From NCBI RefSeq assembly GCF_016411865.1, contig NZ_JAEKJA010000011.1, positions 1 to 64,000 of the forward strand: 64,000 nt of DNA, given 5' to 3'. This document shows, in pieces, positions 53,606 to 61,834 of this stretch. This DNA comes from Acuticoccus mangrovi. GTDB lineage: Bacteria > Pseudomonadota > Alphaproteobacteria > Rhizobiales > Amorphaceae. A program made the translations under genes and the position numbers. Under the pieces are notes generated by a model. That model was not told the origin of the DNA. It made no database searches and saw only the letters and a program-made list of their open reading frames with translations. Positions within the stretch are counted from its first letter, which is position 1; each line of letters begins with the position of its first letter.

Positions 53606-54358
53606 ATGAGCGAACCAAGGAGCGCGCTGGTCACCGGCGCGGCGCGTCGGATCGGGCGCGCCATCGCGTCGGATCTCGCCGCACACGGCTACGCCGTCGC
53701 GATCCATGCCCACCGCTCGGTGGACGCCGCGCACGAGCTCGCCACCGACCTCGCCGCCGCGCACGGCGTCGCGACCGGCGTCGTCACCGGCGATCTCGCC
53801 GACCCCGACGACGTGGCGCGCCTGGTGCCCGCCGCCACCGAGGCCGTGGGCCCGCTCGGCGTGCTCGTCAACAACGCCTCGATCTTCGAGGCCGACGAGG
53901 CGCCGCACCTCGACAGCGCCCTATGGCGGCGGCAGATGGCGATCAACGCCGAGGCGCCGGCGATGCTCGCAAGCGCATTCGCCCGCATCGCCGGCCGCGG
54001 CCTGGTGGTCAACCTGATCGACCAGCGCGTCTGGAAGCCGACGCCGCGCTACGCGAGCTACAGCGCCTCCAAGGCGACGCTGTGGTGGCTCACCCGCACC
54101 CTCGCCCAGGCGCTCGCCCCCGCGGTGCGCGTGGTGGCGGTGGCACCGGGGCCGGTGCTGCCGGCCGCCAGCCAGTCGCAGGACGAGTTCGACCGGCTGA
54201 CTTCGACCATCCTGTTGCAGCGCGCCCCGGCGCTCGCCGAGTTCGGCAAGACCATCCGCTTCCTGCACGACACCCCGTCACTCACCGGGCAGATGATCGC
54301 GCTCGACGGTGGTCAGCACCTCGGCTGGGAGACCCCCGACGCCCTCGTCAACGAGTGA
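53606..54358 (+). CDS. FolM/pteridine-reductase-like SDR
   Basis: A 250-residue short-chain dehydrogenase. TGAARRIGRAI with the double Arg after Ala is the mark of FolM and pteridine reductases, which use NADPH to reduce dihydropterins. NNASIFEADEAP, the DQR loop (LIDQRVWKPTPRYASYSASKA) and the Tyr/Lys pair YSASK agree. GGGAGGAG is just upstream of the ATG. The place directly before uvrC is conserved in the order. Substrate is likely dihydromonapterin, not proven. Confidence 0.85.
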   Translation: MSEPRSALVTGAARRIGRAIASDLAAHGYAVAIHAHRSVDAAHELATDLAAAHGVATGVVTGDLADPDDVARLVPAATEAVGPLGVLVNNASIFEADEAPHLDSALWRRQMAINAEAPAMLASAFARIAGRGLVVNLIDQRVWKPTPRYASYSASKATLWWLTRTLAQALAPAVRVVAVAPGPVLPAASQSQDEFDRLTSTILLQRAPALAEFGKTIRFLHDTPSLTGQMIALDGGQHLGWETPDALVNE

Positions 54359-54361
54359 GCC

Positions 54362-54658
54362 CTACAGCGAAAAATGCTGCCGCTCACGGGTATGCGCGAA
54401 GCTGTCGCGCGTCCTGTCGAGGATGGTTTGCAAATGGCTGAAGATTTTCTCCACCTCGTCGTCGGTGTAACTGTACGAGGTTTGATTCGATAAGTTTCTC
54501 ACCCGCCGAAGTGTGGTTTCGACGTTCCGTACCCGCCGGATGGCGGCTTCGCGGAACTTTTCAGCCTTCTCGACGTCATCCGTTTTCATGTCAAATGACC
54601 TGCGTTGTGTATCGCGGTTGTCATCATTCAAGGCAAATTTTGAGCGCCTGTCAACCAT
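54362..54658 (-). CDS. Small helical protein of unknown function
   Basis: A 98-residue charged protein I do not recognise. AGGAGAG nine bases before the ATG at 54658 supports this start; an internal ATG at 54589 has a poorer site. Heptad-like stretches (VEKAEKFREAAIRRVRNVETTLRRVRN) suggest a coiled coil, followed by SYTDDEVEKIFSHLQTILD. It ends three bases from the folM-like stop and diverges from uvrC. The lower GC than its neighbours and good ribosome site argue for a real gene. Confidence 0.65.
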   Translation of the reverse strand: MVDRRSKFALNDDNRDTQRRSFDMKTDDVEKAEKFREAAIRRVRNVETTLRRVRNLSNQTSYSYTDDEVEKIFSHLQTILDRTRDSFAHTRERQHFSL

Positions 54659-54732
54659 AGATTGCGACTCTCCTGTGCATCCGATCGGGCACGGCGATTG
54701 CAGCGACCGCGCCGCCGCGCCACATTGAGCCC

Positions 54733-56727
54733 ATGAACGAGATCTCCCGCATCAAGGACGCGCCGGAGCACGGCACCGCTCGAGGAGCCGGCGGCGAGGA
54801 GGTGCGCTTCCGCCGGCCGACGACCGAGGCGACCGGCTTCGAGCTCATCGCCGAGACGGTGAAGCGTTTGCCCAACGCGCCCGGCGTCTACCGAATGCTC
54901 GACGACAAGGGCGACGTTCTCTATGTCGGCAAGGCGCGCAGCCTCAGGAAGCGGGTGGTCAACTATTCGCGTCCGACGGGCCTGTCGGCCCGGCTCATGT
55001 CGATGGTCAACCGCACCGTCGCGATGGAGTTCGTCACCACCAACACCGAGACGGAGGCGCTGCTTCTCGAAGCGAACCTCATCAAGCGCTTCCGGCCGCG
55101 GTACAACGTCTTGTTGCGGGACGACAAGTCGTTTCCCTACATCCTCCTGACGAGCGGTCACGAGGCGCCGCAGATCCTGAAGCACCGCGGCGCCCACTCG
55201 CAGAAGGGGGACTATTTCGGCCCGTTCGCGTCGGCGGGTGCCGTCGATCGGACGATCAACGCGCTGCAGAAGGCGTTTTTGATCCGCTCCTGCTCCGACG
55301 CCGTCTACGAGCAGCGCACCCGGCCCTGCCTGCTCTTCCAGATCAAGCGCTGCTCCGGGCCCTGCACCGGCGAGATCTCCGTCGACGACTATCAAGTGCT
55401 CGTCGGCGAGGCGAAGGCCTTCCTCTCCGGCAAGTCCAAGGCGATCCGGCAGAAGCTCGGCGCCGAGATGGAGGCCGCCGCCGAGACGCTGGAGTTCGAG
55501 CGCGCCGCCCGCATCCGCGATCGCCTCGCCTCGCTGTCGCACGTCGACAGCCACCAGGGCATCAACGCCCAAGGGATCGAGGAGGCCGACGTCTTCGCCG
55601 TGCACCAGGAGGGGGGCGAGACCTGCGTGCAGGTGTTCTTCTTCCGGACCGGGCAGAACTGGGGCAACCGCGCCTTCTTCCCGCGCGACGAGGGGCTCGA
55701 CGCGCCCGACGTGCTGCAGACCTTTCTCGCCCAGTTCTACGACGACAAGCCGGTGCCGCGCGCCCTCTTCCTGTCGCACGAGGTGCCGGAGCGGGCGCTC
55801 CTCGCCGAGGCGTTCGCCGAGAAGGCGGGGCGGAAGGTGGAGGTGGCGGTGCCCCAGCGCGGAGTGAAGCGGGAGCTCGTCGACCACGCCCTCGCCAACG
55901 CCCGCGAGGCGCTCGGCCGGCGCCTCGCCGACAAGCAGAGCCAGGAGAAGCTTCTCGCCGGCGTCGCCGAGACGTTCGGCCTGCCGCGGGTGCCGCGCCG
56001 GGTGGAGGTCTACGACAACTCCCACATCATGGGCTCCCACGCGGTGGGGGGCATGATCGTCGCCGGCCCGGAAGGCTTCTCCAAGGCGCACTATCGCAAG
56101 TTCAACATCCGCTCGGAGGACATCACCCCCGGCGACGATTTCGGCATGATGCGCGAGGTTCTGACCCGCCGCTTCTCCCGCCTCCTGAAGGAGACGCCGC
56201 GCGAGGAGGTGGCGCACGAGGAGGCGACCGCCGCCGAGCCCGTGGCCGAGGGCCTCGGTCCGTGGCCCGATCTGGTGCTGATCGATGGTGGCGCGGGCCA
56301 GCTTGCCGCCGCCAAGGGCGTGCTCGAGGAGCTCGGCATCACCGACGTGCCGATGATCGGCGTCGCCAAGGGTGTCGACCGCGACGCCGGGCGCGAGGAG
56401 TTCCACATCGACGGCCGCAAGCCCTTCCGCCTGCCGCCGCGCGACCCGGTGCTCTACTTCATCCAGCGGCTCAGGGACGAGGCGCACCGTTTCGCCATCG
56501 GCGCCCACCGCGCCAAGCGCAAGAAGGCGCTGGTGGCGAACCCGCTCGACGAGATCTCCGGCATCGGTGCGGCGCGCAAGCGGGCGCTGCTGCGCCACTT
56601 CGGCACGGCGAAGGCCGTCGCCAAGGCGGGCATCGACGATCTCGTCGCCGTCGACGGCATCTCCGAGAGCGTCGCCCGCAAGGTCTACGACCACTTCCAC
56701 GCTGCCGGCGCCCCGGCCTCACGCTGA
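54733..56727 (+). CDS. uvrC: UvrABC excinuclease subunit C
   Basis: A 664-residue nucleotide-excision-repair nuclease that makes both incisions. The GIY-YIG domain spans about residues 38-120 ([20 protein letters not shown]), Cys motif [13 protein letters not shown] near 200, UVR domain about 235-270, the RNase H-like UvrC domain with [17 protein letters not shown] and [12 protein letters not shown], and two C-terminal HhH motifs. Full length. It is upstream of the flagellin and pgsA genes. Confidence 0.96.
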   Translation: MNEISRIKDAPEHGTARGAGGEEVRFRRPTTEATGFELIAETVKRLPNAPGVYRMLDDKGDVLYVGKARSLRKRVVNYSRPTGLSARLMSMVNRTVAMEFVTTNTETEALLLEANLIKRFRPRYNVLLRDDKSFPYILLTSGHEAPQILKHRGAHSQKGDYFGPFASAGAVDRTINALQKAFLIRSCSDAVYEQRTRPCLLFQIKRCSGPCTGEISVDDYQVLVGEAKAFLSGKSKAIRQKLGAEMEAAAETLEFERAARIRDRLASLSHVDSHQGINAQGIEEADVFAVHQEGGETCVQVFFFRTGQNWGNRAFFPRDEGLDAPDVLQTFLAQFYDDKPVPRALFLSHEVPERALLAEAFAEKAGRKVEVAVPQRGVKRELVDHALANAREALGRRLADKQSQEKLLAGVAETFGLPRVPRRVEVYDNSHIMGSHAVGGMIVAGPEGFSKAHYRKFNIRSEDITPGDDFGMMREVLTRRFSRLLKETPREEVAHEEATAAEPVAEGLGPWPDLVLIDGGAGQLAAAKGVLEELGITDVPMIGVAKGVDRDAGREEFHIDGRKPFRLPPRDPVLYFIQRLRDEAHRFAIGAHRAKRKKALVANPLDEISGIGAARKRALLRHFGTAKAVAKAGIDDLVAVDGISESVARKVYDHFHAAGAPASR

Positions 56728-57064
56728 CCCGTCCGACCGGTGCCGCGTCCCGCGCGCAGCGCCCCATGCGCCAAGGCCGCGCGCGTGCGGGCACGCGTGC
56801 GGGCGGCGATTAGCGGACAGTATTCAAAATACTGCCAGACAGAAATCGAACGTCATTTAAAGCAGGTTTCTACTAGACACAGCGAAAAATACGCGCTTGC
56901 GCCATCGCCGCCGCGAGAGAGGGCGCTAACTCCGTGTCTGGATGCAGGCGGCACTGACACACGGCTCCGAGAAAAGCCACCGTCGCCTCGGCATGACGCC
57001 CACGCATCGGCCTTGCAGGCATGTTTAGCCTTTCCCTTTTGTACATCATCGAAGGATCTCGACA
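56728..57064. other. Non-coding stretch between uvrC and flagellin
   Basis: Holds the flagellin promoter region. It includes the palindrome at 56818-56834 and is AT-rich from about 56818 to 56895. A ribosome site AAGGA lies at 57051-57055 before the flagellin ATG. No canonical sigma-28 or sigma-54 promoter is certain. Confidence 0.45.
56818..56834. promoter_or_regulatory. Palindrome upstream of the flagellin gene
   Basis: CAGTATT (56818-56824) CAA AATACTG (56828-56834) is a perfect 7-bp inverted repeat with three-base centre, in AT-rich context. It may be an operator for the flagellin gene 230 bases downstream, or the uvrC terminator, 90 bases after its stop. Confidence 0.4.
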
Positions 57065-57931
57065 ATGCCGATCTCCAACCTCGCCGCCACCAGCGCCCTG
57101 CAGACCCTCCAGAACATCAACAAGCAGCTCGAGACCACCACGCAGCGCATCTCCACCGGCAACCGCATCAACTCGGCCAAGGACAACGCCACCTACTGGT
57201 CCGTCGCCGTCACCGCCCAGTCCGACGTCGGCGGCATGGAAGCGGTGAAGACCTCGCTCGACTACGCCTCGGGCTATCTGAGCGTCGCAGTGTCCGGCAT
57301 CGAGCTCGCCCGCGAGAAGCTGCAGGAGGCCCGCGACGTGCTCGTCACCGCCAACAACGCCGGTGCCGACTTCGACCTCATCGACTCGCAGACCCGCGCG
57401 CTGATCGACGACGCCCTCGCCGCCGTGAACGGCTCGGAGTTCAACGGCACCAACCTCCTCACGCTCGACAGCGCCTCCACCACCAGCGTGTCGTTCGTGG
57501 TGGCGCTCGAGAACGGCTCCGGTGCGCCGGCCACCATGTCGATCGCCACGTCCGGCCTGACCATGGTGAACGCCACGACGGCCGGCCAGCTGAACCCGGT
57601 CACCGATGCCTACGCCACGGGCGGCAGCGTCGCGAGCATCAACACCGCGGCGCTGGCGAACACTGCCATCGGCGTCATCGACACGGCCATCGACAATCTG
57701 TTGAGCGCGGAGGGCACGCTTGGGGCATCGCTCACCCGCGTCGAATCCCAGCAGACCTTCAATCAGGCGCTGATCGACGCCAAGAGCCAGGCGATCAGCG
57801 ATCTGCTCTCGGCCGACATGGAAGCGGAGTCGACCCGCCTCCAGGCGCTTCAGACGCAGCAGGCGCTCGCCATCGAGGCCCTCGCCATCGCCAACAACCA
57901 GACGAGCAGCATTCTCGCTCTCTTCCGCTGA
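57065..57931 (+). CDS. Flagellin
   Basis: A 288-residue filament subunit. Both conserved ends are intact: N-terminal NLAATSALQTLQNINKQLETTTQRISTGNRINSAKDNATYW and C-terminal RVESQQTFNQALIDAKSQAISDLLSADMEAESTRLQALQTQQ, ending SILALFR. The variable middle (about 145-200) is short, so the filament surface is minimal. It has a ribosome site AAGGA nine bases upstream and a hairpin after the stop, so it is a single-gene unit. No other flagellar gene is in the window. Confidence 0.93.
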   Translation: MPISNLAATSALQTLQNINKQLETTTQRISTGNRINSAKDNATYWSVAVTAQSDVGGMEAVKTSLDYASGYLSVAVSGIELAREKLQEARDVLVTANNAGADFDLIDSQTRALIDDALAAVNGSEFNGTNLLTLDSASTTSVSFVVALENGSGAPATMSIATSGLTMVNATTAGQLNPVTDAYATGGSVASINTAALANTAIGVIDTAIDNLLSAEGTLGASLTRVESQQTFNQALIDAKSQAISDLLSADMEAESTRLQALQTQQALAIEALAIANNQTSSILALFR

Positions 57932-57975
57932 TCGGGTCTCACCCTAACCCGCCCAGCTTTACTGGGACTTGCCGA

Positions 57976-58003
57976 GGCCGGGACCCCTGCACGGGACCCG
58001 GCC
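57976..58003 (+). terminator. Hairpin after flagellin
   Basis: GGCCGGG (57976-57982) and CCCGGCC (57997-58003) pair, with an inner CCC/GGG extension after one A-A mismatch. It lies 44 bases after the stop; no T run. Confidence 0.5.
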
Positions 58004-58157
58004 GAGGCGACGACATGCCCGACAACGCCCCTCTCTTCACGGGAATGACATAGCGCTATTTCCTTGCACGAGGCTTTTCGCCTCGGATCGCCGCCGCTCG
58101 CCCGTCGCGCGGCGGCGACGCTGTGCAGGGCCGCCGATCGCGCTATAGGTGCCGGGT

Positions 58158-58784
58158 ATGCACATCGTACCCAACATCCTCACTGTGCTGCGCTGCCTCG
58201 CCGTCATCGTCGTCGCCGTGCTCCTGGTGCCGCCGCTCGGGCCGCAGCTCTGGCCGGCGTTCGTCATCTTCGTGCTCGCCGCGGTGACCGACTGGTTCGA
58301 CGGCTACATCGCCCGCACCTTCCAGGTGACGTCCGACTTCGGCCGCATGCTCGATTCCATCGCCGACAAGCTCCTCGTCGCGGTGACGCTCCTCACGCTC
58401 GTCGCCGCCGGGCTGATCCCCGGTTGGCACGCCATCGCCGCCGCGGTGATCCTCTATCGCGAGATCGCGATCTCCGGCCTGCGCGAGCATCTCGGCCCCA
58501 AGGGCATCGTCATCCCCCCCTCGATGGCCGGCAAGCTGAAGACCACGGTGCAGCTCGTCGCCATCGCCGCGCTGATCGCCGCGCCGCTGACGCCGCTGCC
58601 GCGCATCGCCCTCTGGAGCGGCCTCGCCCTCCTCTGGATCGCGGCCGCGTTGACCATTATCTCAGGCGTGCAATACGCTTGGGGCGCGCGGACGGCGTTC
58701 GGCGGCCGTCCCGCCGCCCCAATGCCGGCGGACGCGCGCGCCGCGTCGCCGACCATGCCCGAGGCACGCAAGGAAACGCCATGA
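58158..58784 (+). CDS. pgsA: CDP-diacylglycerol--glycerol-3-phosphate 3-phosphatidyltransferase
   Basis: A 208-residue inner-membrane enzyme that makes phosphatidylglycerophosphate. The CDP-alcohol phosphotransferase motif D45-x2-DG-x2-AR ... G-x3-D-x3-D is complete (DWFDGYIARTF and FGRMLDSIADK). About six helices follow the usual pattern. The ATG at 58158 gives the family start (MHIVPNILTVLR); a GTG nine bases earlier is possible. It overlaps moaD by four bases. The last 30 residues are a soluble Ala/Pro tail. Confidence 0.93.
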   Translation: MHIVPNILTVLRCLAVIVVAVLLVPPLGPQLWPAFVIFVLAAVTDWFDGYIARTFQVTSDFGRMLDSIADKLLVAVTLLTLVAAGLIPGWHAIAAAVILYREIAISGLREHLGPKGIVIPPSMAGKLKTTVQLVAIAALIAAPLTPLPRIALWSGLALLWIAAALTIISGVQYAWGARTAFGGRPAAPMPADARAASPTMPEARKETP

Positions 58785-59032
58785 AACTCAAGTATTTCGC
58801 CTGGGTTCGCGAGCGCATCGGCCTCGCCGAGGAAGACATCGCCCTGCCCGACGACGTCGCCACCGCCGGCGACCTGATCGTGTGGCTCAAGGGGCGCGGC
58901 GAAGGCTATGCCTATGCGCTCGAGCGCGACGCCTTCATCCGCGTCGCCATCGACCAGGAGCACGCCCTTCACACCGCCCCCGTCCGCGGCGCCCGCGAGG
59001 TCGCCCTGTTCCCGCCGATGACGGGCGGATGA
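58781..59032 (+). CDS. moaD: Molybdopterin synthase small subunit
   Basis: An 83-residue ubiquitin-like sulfur carrier for molybdopterin synthesis. MKLKYFAWVRERIGLAEE opens it and the C-terminal Gly-Gly (PPMTGG) needed for thiocarboxylation is present. It overlaps both pgsA and moaE by four bases, so all three are translated together. Confidence 0.92.
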   Translation: MKLKYFAWVRERIGLAEEDIALPDDVATAGDLIVWLKGRGEGYAYALERDAFIRVAIDQEHALHTAPVRGAREVALFPPMTGG

Positions 59033-59484
59033 TCTCGGTCCGCATCAGCGGCGATCCGCTCGACCTCGCCGCCGAGGCCGCGGCCCTCGGCAGCGACGAC
59101 GACACCGGCGCCGTTGCCACCTTTCTCGGCCTCTGCCGCGGCGAGGCCGGGCGTCTCACCGGGCTCGAGCTCGAGCACTATCCCGGCATGGCCGAGGCAG
59201 AGATAACGCGCATCGCGCAAGCGGCGATGGAGCGCTGGCCGGTCCAGGCGATCCACGCCGTGCACCGCCACGGCCTCGTCGGGGTGGGCGAGCCGATCGT
59301 GTTCGTGGCCGCCCGCTCGGCCCACCGCGACGCCGCCTTCGACGCCGTGCGCTTCGTGATGGACTTCCTGAAGACTGAGGCCCCGTTCTGGAAGCGCGAA
59401 CACCTCCTCGACGGCACCACCGGGCCGTGGGTGGAGGCGAAGGACGCCGACGACCGAGCCCGCGAGCGCTGGGCCGCCGCATAG
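59029..59484 (+). CDS. moaE: Molybdopterin synthase large subunit
   Basis: A 151-residue catalytic subunit that inserts sulfur from MoaD into cyclic pyranopterin. GAVATFLGLCRGEAGRL, LELEHYPGMAEAEI, HRHGLVGVGEPIVFVAARSAHR and the Lys-rich APFWKREHL active-site region are conserved. It ends 22 bases from the convergent capsule gene. Active molybdenum cofactor synthesis contrasts with the ruined molybdoenzyme at 22.5 kb. Confidence 0.94.
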   Translation: MISVRISGDPLDLAAEAAALGSDDDTGAVATFLGLCRGEAGRLTGLELEHYPGMAEAEITRIAQAAMERWPVQAIHAVHRHGLVGVGEPIVFVAARSAHRDAAFDAVRFVMDFLKTEAPFWKREHLLDGTTGPWVEAKDADDRARERWAAA

Positions 59485-59506
59485 GCCGCCGGCCGGCCGC
59501 GCGACC

Positions 59507-60775
59507 TCAGCGGATGCCGAGCCGCCGCGCCCGCGAATGCCGGGGTGGCGGCGGGTCCGTCGCGCCGGGCACGCCCACCGTGCCGTCCACGATGCGGCGG
59601 GCGATCGCCTCCGCCGCCGCCCTGGTGCCCGCCCGCGAGTAGATCGTGCCCCGCACCTGAACGCTCGCCGCGAGAAGGCGCAGGAACGCGTCGAACAGCT
59701 CGGCATCGGGCGGGTCGGCCGCGCTCCAGAAAGCGTCGATGTCGCCCTGGAAGGTGAGGCCCGGCACGTCGTAGATCGCCGGCGACAGGCAGATCGTCGG
59801 GAGCCCCGCCGCGAGCCCGTCGAGGCCGGCGCTGGAATTGACCGTGACGAGACCCGCCGCGTCGGCGCACCAGACGCTCATCGAGAGACCGTCGGCGAAG
59901 GCGACACGCTCGGCAATGCCGGCCGCACGCGCGAGCCGCGGCACGTGGCGCGCCCAGTCGACGGGGCCGAGATCGCCCGGGTGCTTCTTCACGACGAGCC
60001 GCGCGGCCGCCGGAGCATGCGCCGCGAACGACGCGAAGGTGAGGCGAAGCGCCTCCTCCATGTCGGCGAGCTGCGAGTTGGTGCGAATCTGGAAGTCCGT
60101 ATCCGTCTGCATCGCGAACAGGAAGAAGGGCGGGCCGATCTCTCGCCGCACCGCCGTCGCCGCGCGATCGCGCGCGCCGCGCTGCGCCTCGCGCCACAGA
60201 AAGCGCGCGTAGGCGACGAACGGATGGTAGAGCCCGTGCTGACGGTAGTAGGGGTACAGGAACCAGGCGAAGAAGTTCGGCAGGCTGTTCTTGAGGTCGT
60301 CGACCGTCTCGAGACCCGCCTCACGCGGATAGCGCACCGGCGTCTCGACCGGCGGCAGATCGGCCGCCAGCCCGAGGATCGTGTCGGGATCGGTCGGCAC
60401 CAGCGAATCGACGGAGTTTCCGTAGCGCTCCAACGTCATCCAGTCGGGACGCAGATAGCCGAGCTCGGTCACGAGCACGTCGACGCCGAGCCGCCGTGCC
60501 TCCGCCGCGGCCTCGCGGTGATAGGGGCGCTGCTCGGAGTGCATCAGCACGGCGTCGATGCCGTGACGCGGCATGAAGTCGGCGACGAAGGCCGGCCAGC
60601 CCGCCTTCCGCCCGCGATAGGCGACGGCGCGGGAGAGGCCCCACGCCACGCTGTCTCCCGGGCAGAGATTGATGCGGTGGACGGCGACGCCGGCCGCCTC
60701 GAGATGGCGGCCGACCTGGCGATAGAGCGGCGACAGCGGGCCCTCCAGAAGGAGGACCGCCGCGGGGCGCGTCAG
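59507..60775 (-). CDS. Capsular polysaccharide biosynthesis protein (KpsS-like)
   Basis: A protein of about 422 residues of the KpsS/Capsule_synth family, which adds Kdo units to the lipid anchor of capsule chains. Family features: AAVLLLEGPLSPLYRQVG near the N-terminus, INLCPGD, TELGYLRPDWMTLER, PPFFLFAMQTDTDFQ and a C-terminal VTVNSSAGLDGLAAGLP. Conserved coding starts upstream of the first GTG at 60649, and no in-frame ATG, GTG or TTG precedes it near the edge of grpE. The best start is therefore a CTG at 60775, overlapping the grpE stop as CTGA. That start is inference. No other capsule gene is in the window. Confidence 0.75.
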   Translation of the reverse strand: MTRPAAVLLLEGPLSPLYRQVGRHLEAAGVAVHRINLCPGDSVAWGLSRAVAYRGRKAGWPAFVADFMPRHGIDAVLMHSEQRPYHREAAAEARRLGVDVLVTELGYLRPDWMTLERYGNSVDSLVPTDPDTILGLAADLPPVETPVRYPREAGLETVDDLKNSLPNFFAWFLYPYYRQHGLYHPFVAYARFLWREAQRGARDRAATAVRREIGPPFFLFAMQTDTDFQIRTNSQLADMEEALRLTFASFAAHAPAAARLVVKKHPGDLGPVDWARHVPRLARAAGIAERVAFADGLSMSVWCADAAGLVTVNSSAGLDGLAAGLPTICLSPAIYDVPGLTFQGDIDAFWSAADPPDAELFDAFLRLLAASVQVRGTIYSRAGTRAAAEAIARRIVDGTVGVPGATDPPPPRHSRARRLGIR

Positions 60776-61440
60776 CCGCGCTCTCCGCTCTCCCCGGCGT
60801 CGTCGGCGGCGGCTTCCTTCTGCGCCTCGCTGGCCTTCGGCCCGCCCTTCGCGATGCCCACCATCGCCGGCCGCAGCACGCGGTCGCCGATCATCGACCC
60901 GGTCTGCACCACCTGCACGATGGTGCCGTGGGCGACGTCCGGGTTCTCCACCTCGAACATCGCCTGGTGGCGGTTCGGGTCGAAGCGCTGGCCCACGGGG
61001 TCGATCGACGTGATGCCGTGCCGCTCCATCACCGAGGCGAGCTCGCGCTCGGTCATGGTCACGCCCTCGAACACGCCCTTCAGCTCCGCGGGGATCTGAC
61101 CGTCGTCGATCCCCTCGGCAGCCTGCATCGCGCGTTTGAAGTTGTCGGCAACGTTCAGCAGGTCGCGCGCGAAGCTCGTCACGGCGTACTGGCGCGCGTC
61201 CGACACGTCGCGCTGGGCGCGGCGACGGACATTCTCCGTCTCCGCGAGAGCGCGCAGCATCGACTGCCGCATCTCGTCATATTCGCGGCGGAGCTCCTCG
61301 AGCTGGTCGAGAAGCGCCGTCTCGGACGAGGCGTCGTCGGCCGGAGCCGCCGTCTCGCCCATGATCTCCGCCGCGTCGGGGACCAGCGTGTCCCCAACTT
61401 GCGCGTCTTTCGATGCGCTCGGCTTGTTGTCGTCTGCCAT
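60772..61440 (-). CDS. grpE: GrpE nucleotide exchange factor
   Basis: A 222-residue cochaperone that releases ADP from DnaK. An acidic disordered start, the long helix (LLDQLEELRREYDEMRQSMLRALAETENVRRRAQRD) and the beta-wing with RFDPNRHQAMFEV and VVQTGSMIGDRVLRPAMVGIAK are all present. It begins 14 bases after trxA and its stop is overlapped by the capsule gene. In many relatives grpE follows hrcA; here it is in an addA-trxA run. Confidence 0.95.
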   Translation of the reverse strand: MADDNKPSASKDAQVGDTLVPDAAEIMGETAAPADDASSETALLDQLEELRREYDEMRQSMLRALAETENVRRRAQRDVSDARQYAVTSFARDLLNVADNFKRAMQAAEGIDDGQIPAELKGVFEGVTMTERELASVMERHGITSIDPVGQRFDPNRHQAMFEVENPDVAHGTIVQVVQTGSMIGDRVLRPAMVGIAKGGPKASEAQKEAAADDAGESGERG

Positions 61441-61454
61441 GCCCGCCCCTGCGG

Positions 61455-61775
61455 TTAGATGGACGAATTGATCCAGGCGAGGAGCTTGCCCTTCGGCGCC
61501 GCCCCGACCTGCGTCGCTGCCGGCTCACCATTCTTGAACATGATGAGCGTCGGAATCGAGCGGACGCCGTATTTCATGGCGATCGCCTGATTCTCGTCGA
61601 CGTTCAGCTTGGCGATCTTCACCTTGCCGTCCATCTCGCTCGCGATCTCCTCGAGCGCGGGCGCGATCATCTTGCAGGGGCCGCACCATTCGGCCCAGAA
61701 ATCGACGATCACCGGCTCGTCGGCCTGGATCACGTCGGCGTCGAACGACGCATCAGTCACGGTGGAGGGGGACAT
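61455..61775 (-). CDS. trxA: Thioredoxin
   Basis: A 106-residue dithiol reductant. WCGPC carries Cys31 and Cys34, and the cis-Pro loop is [14 protein letters not shown]; all canonical. It is preceded by addA by 59 bases, the usual order in Hyphomicrobiales, and followed by grpE. Contrast with the CxxS protein at 6365. Confidence 0.96.
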   Translation of the reverse strand: MSPSTVTDASFDADVIQADEPVIVDFWAEWCGPCKMIAPALEEIASEMDGKVKIAKLNVDENQAIAMKYGVRSIPTLIMFKNGEPAATQVGAAPKGKLLAWINSSI

Positions 61776-61834
61776 GCCTCACCTTTGTCTGTCAGGAGGT
61801 TCGATCGTACAGGTATGAGCCGCCGGGGGGAGCG

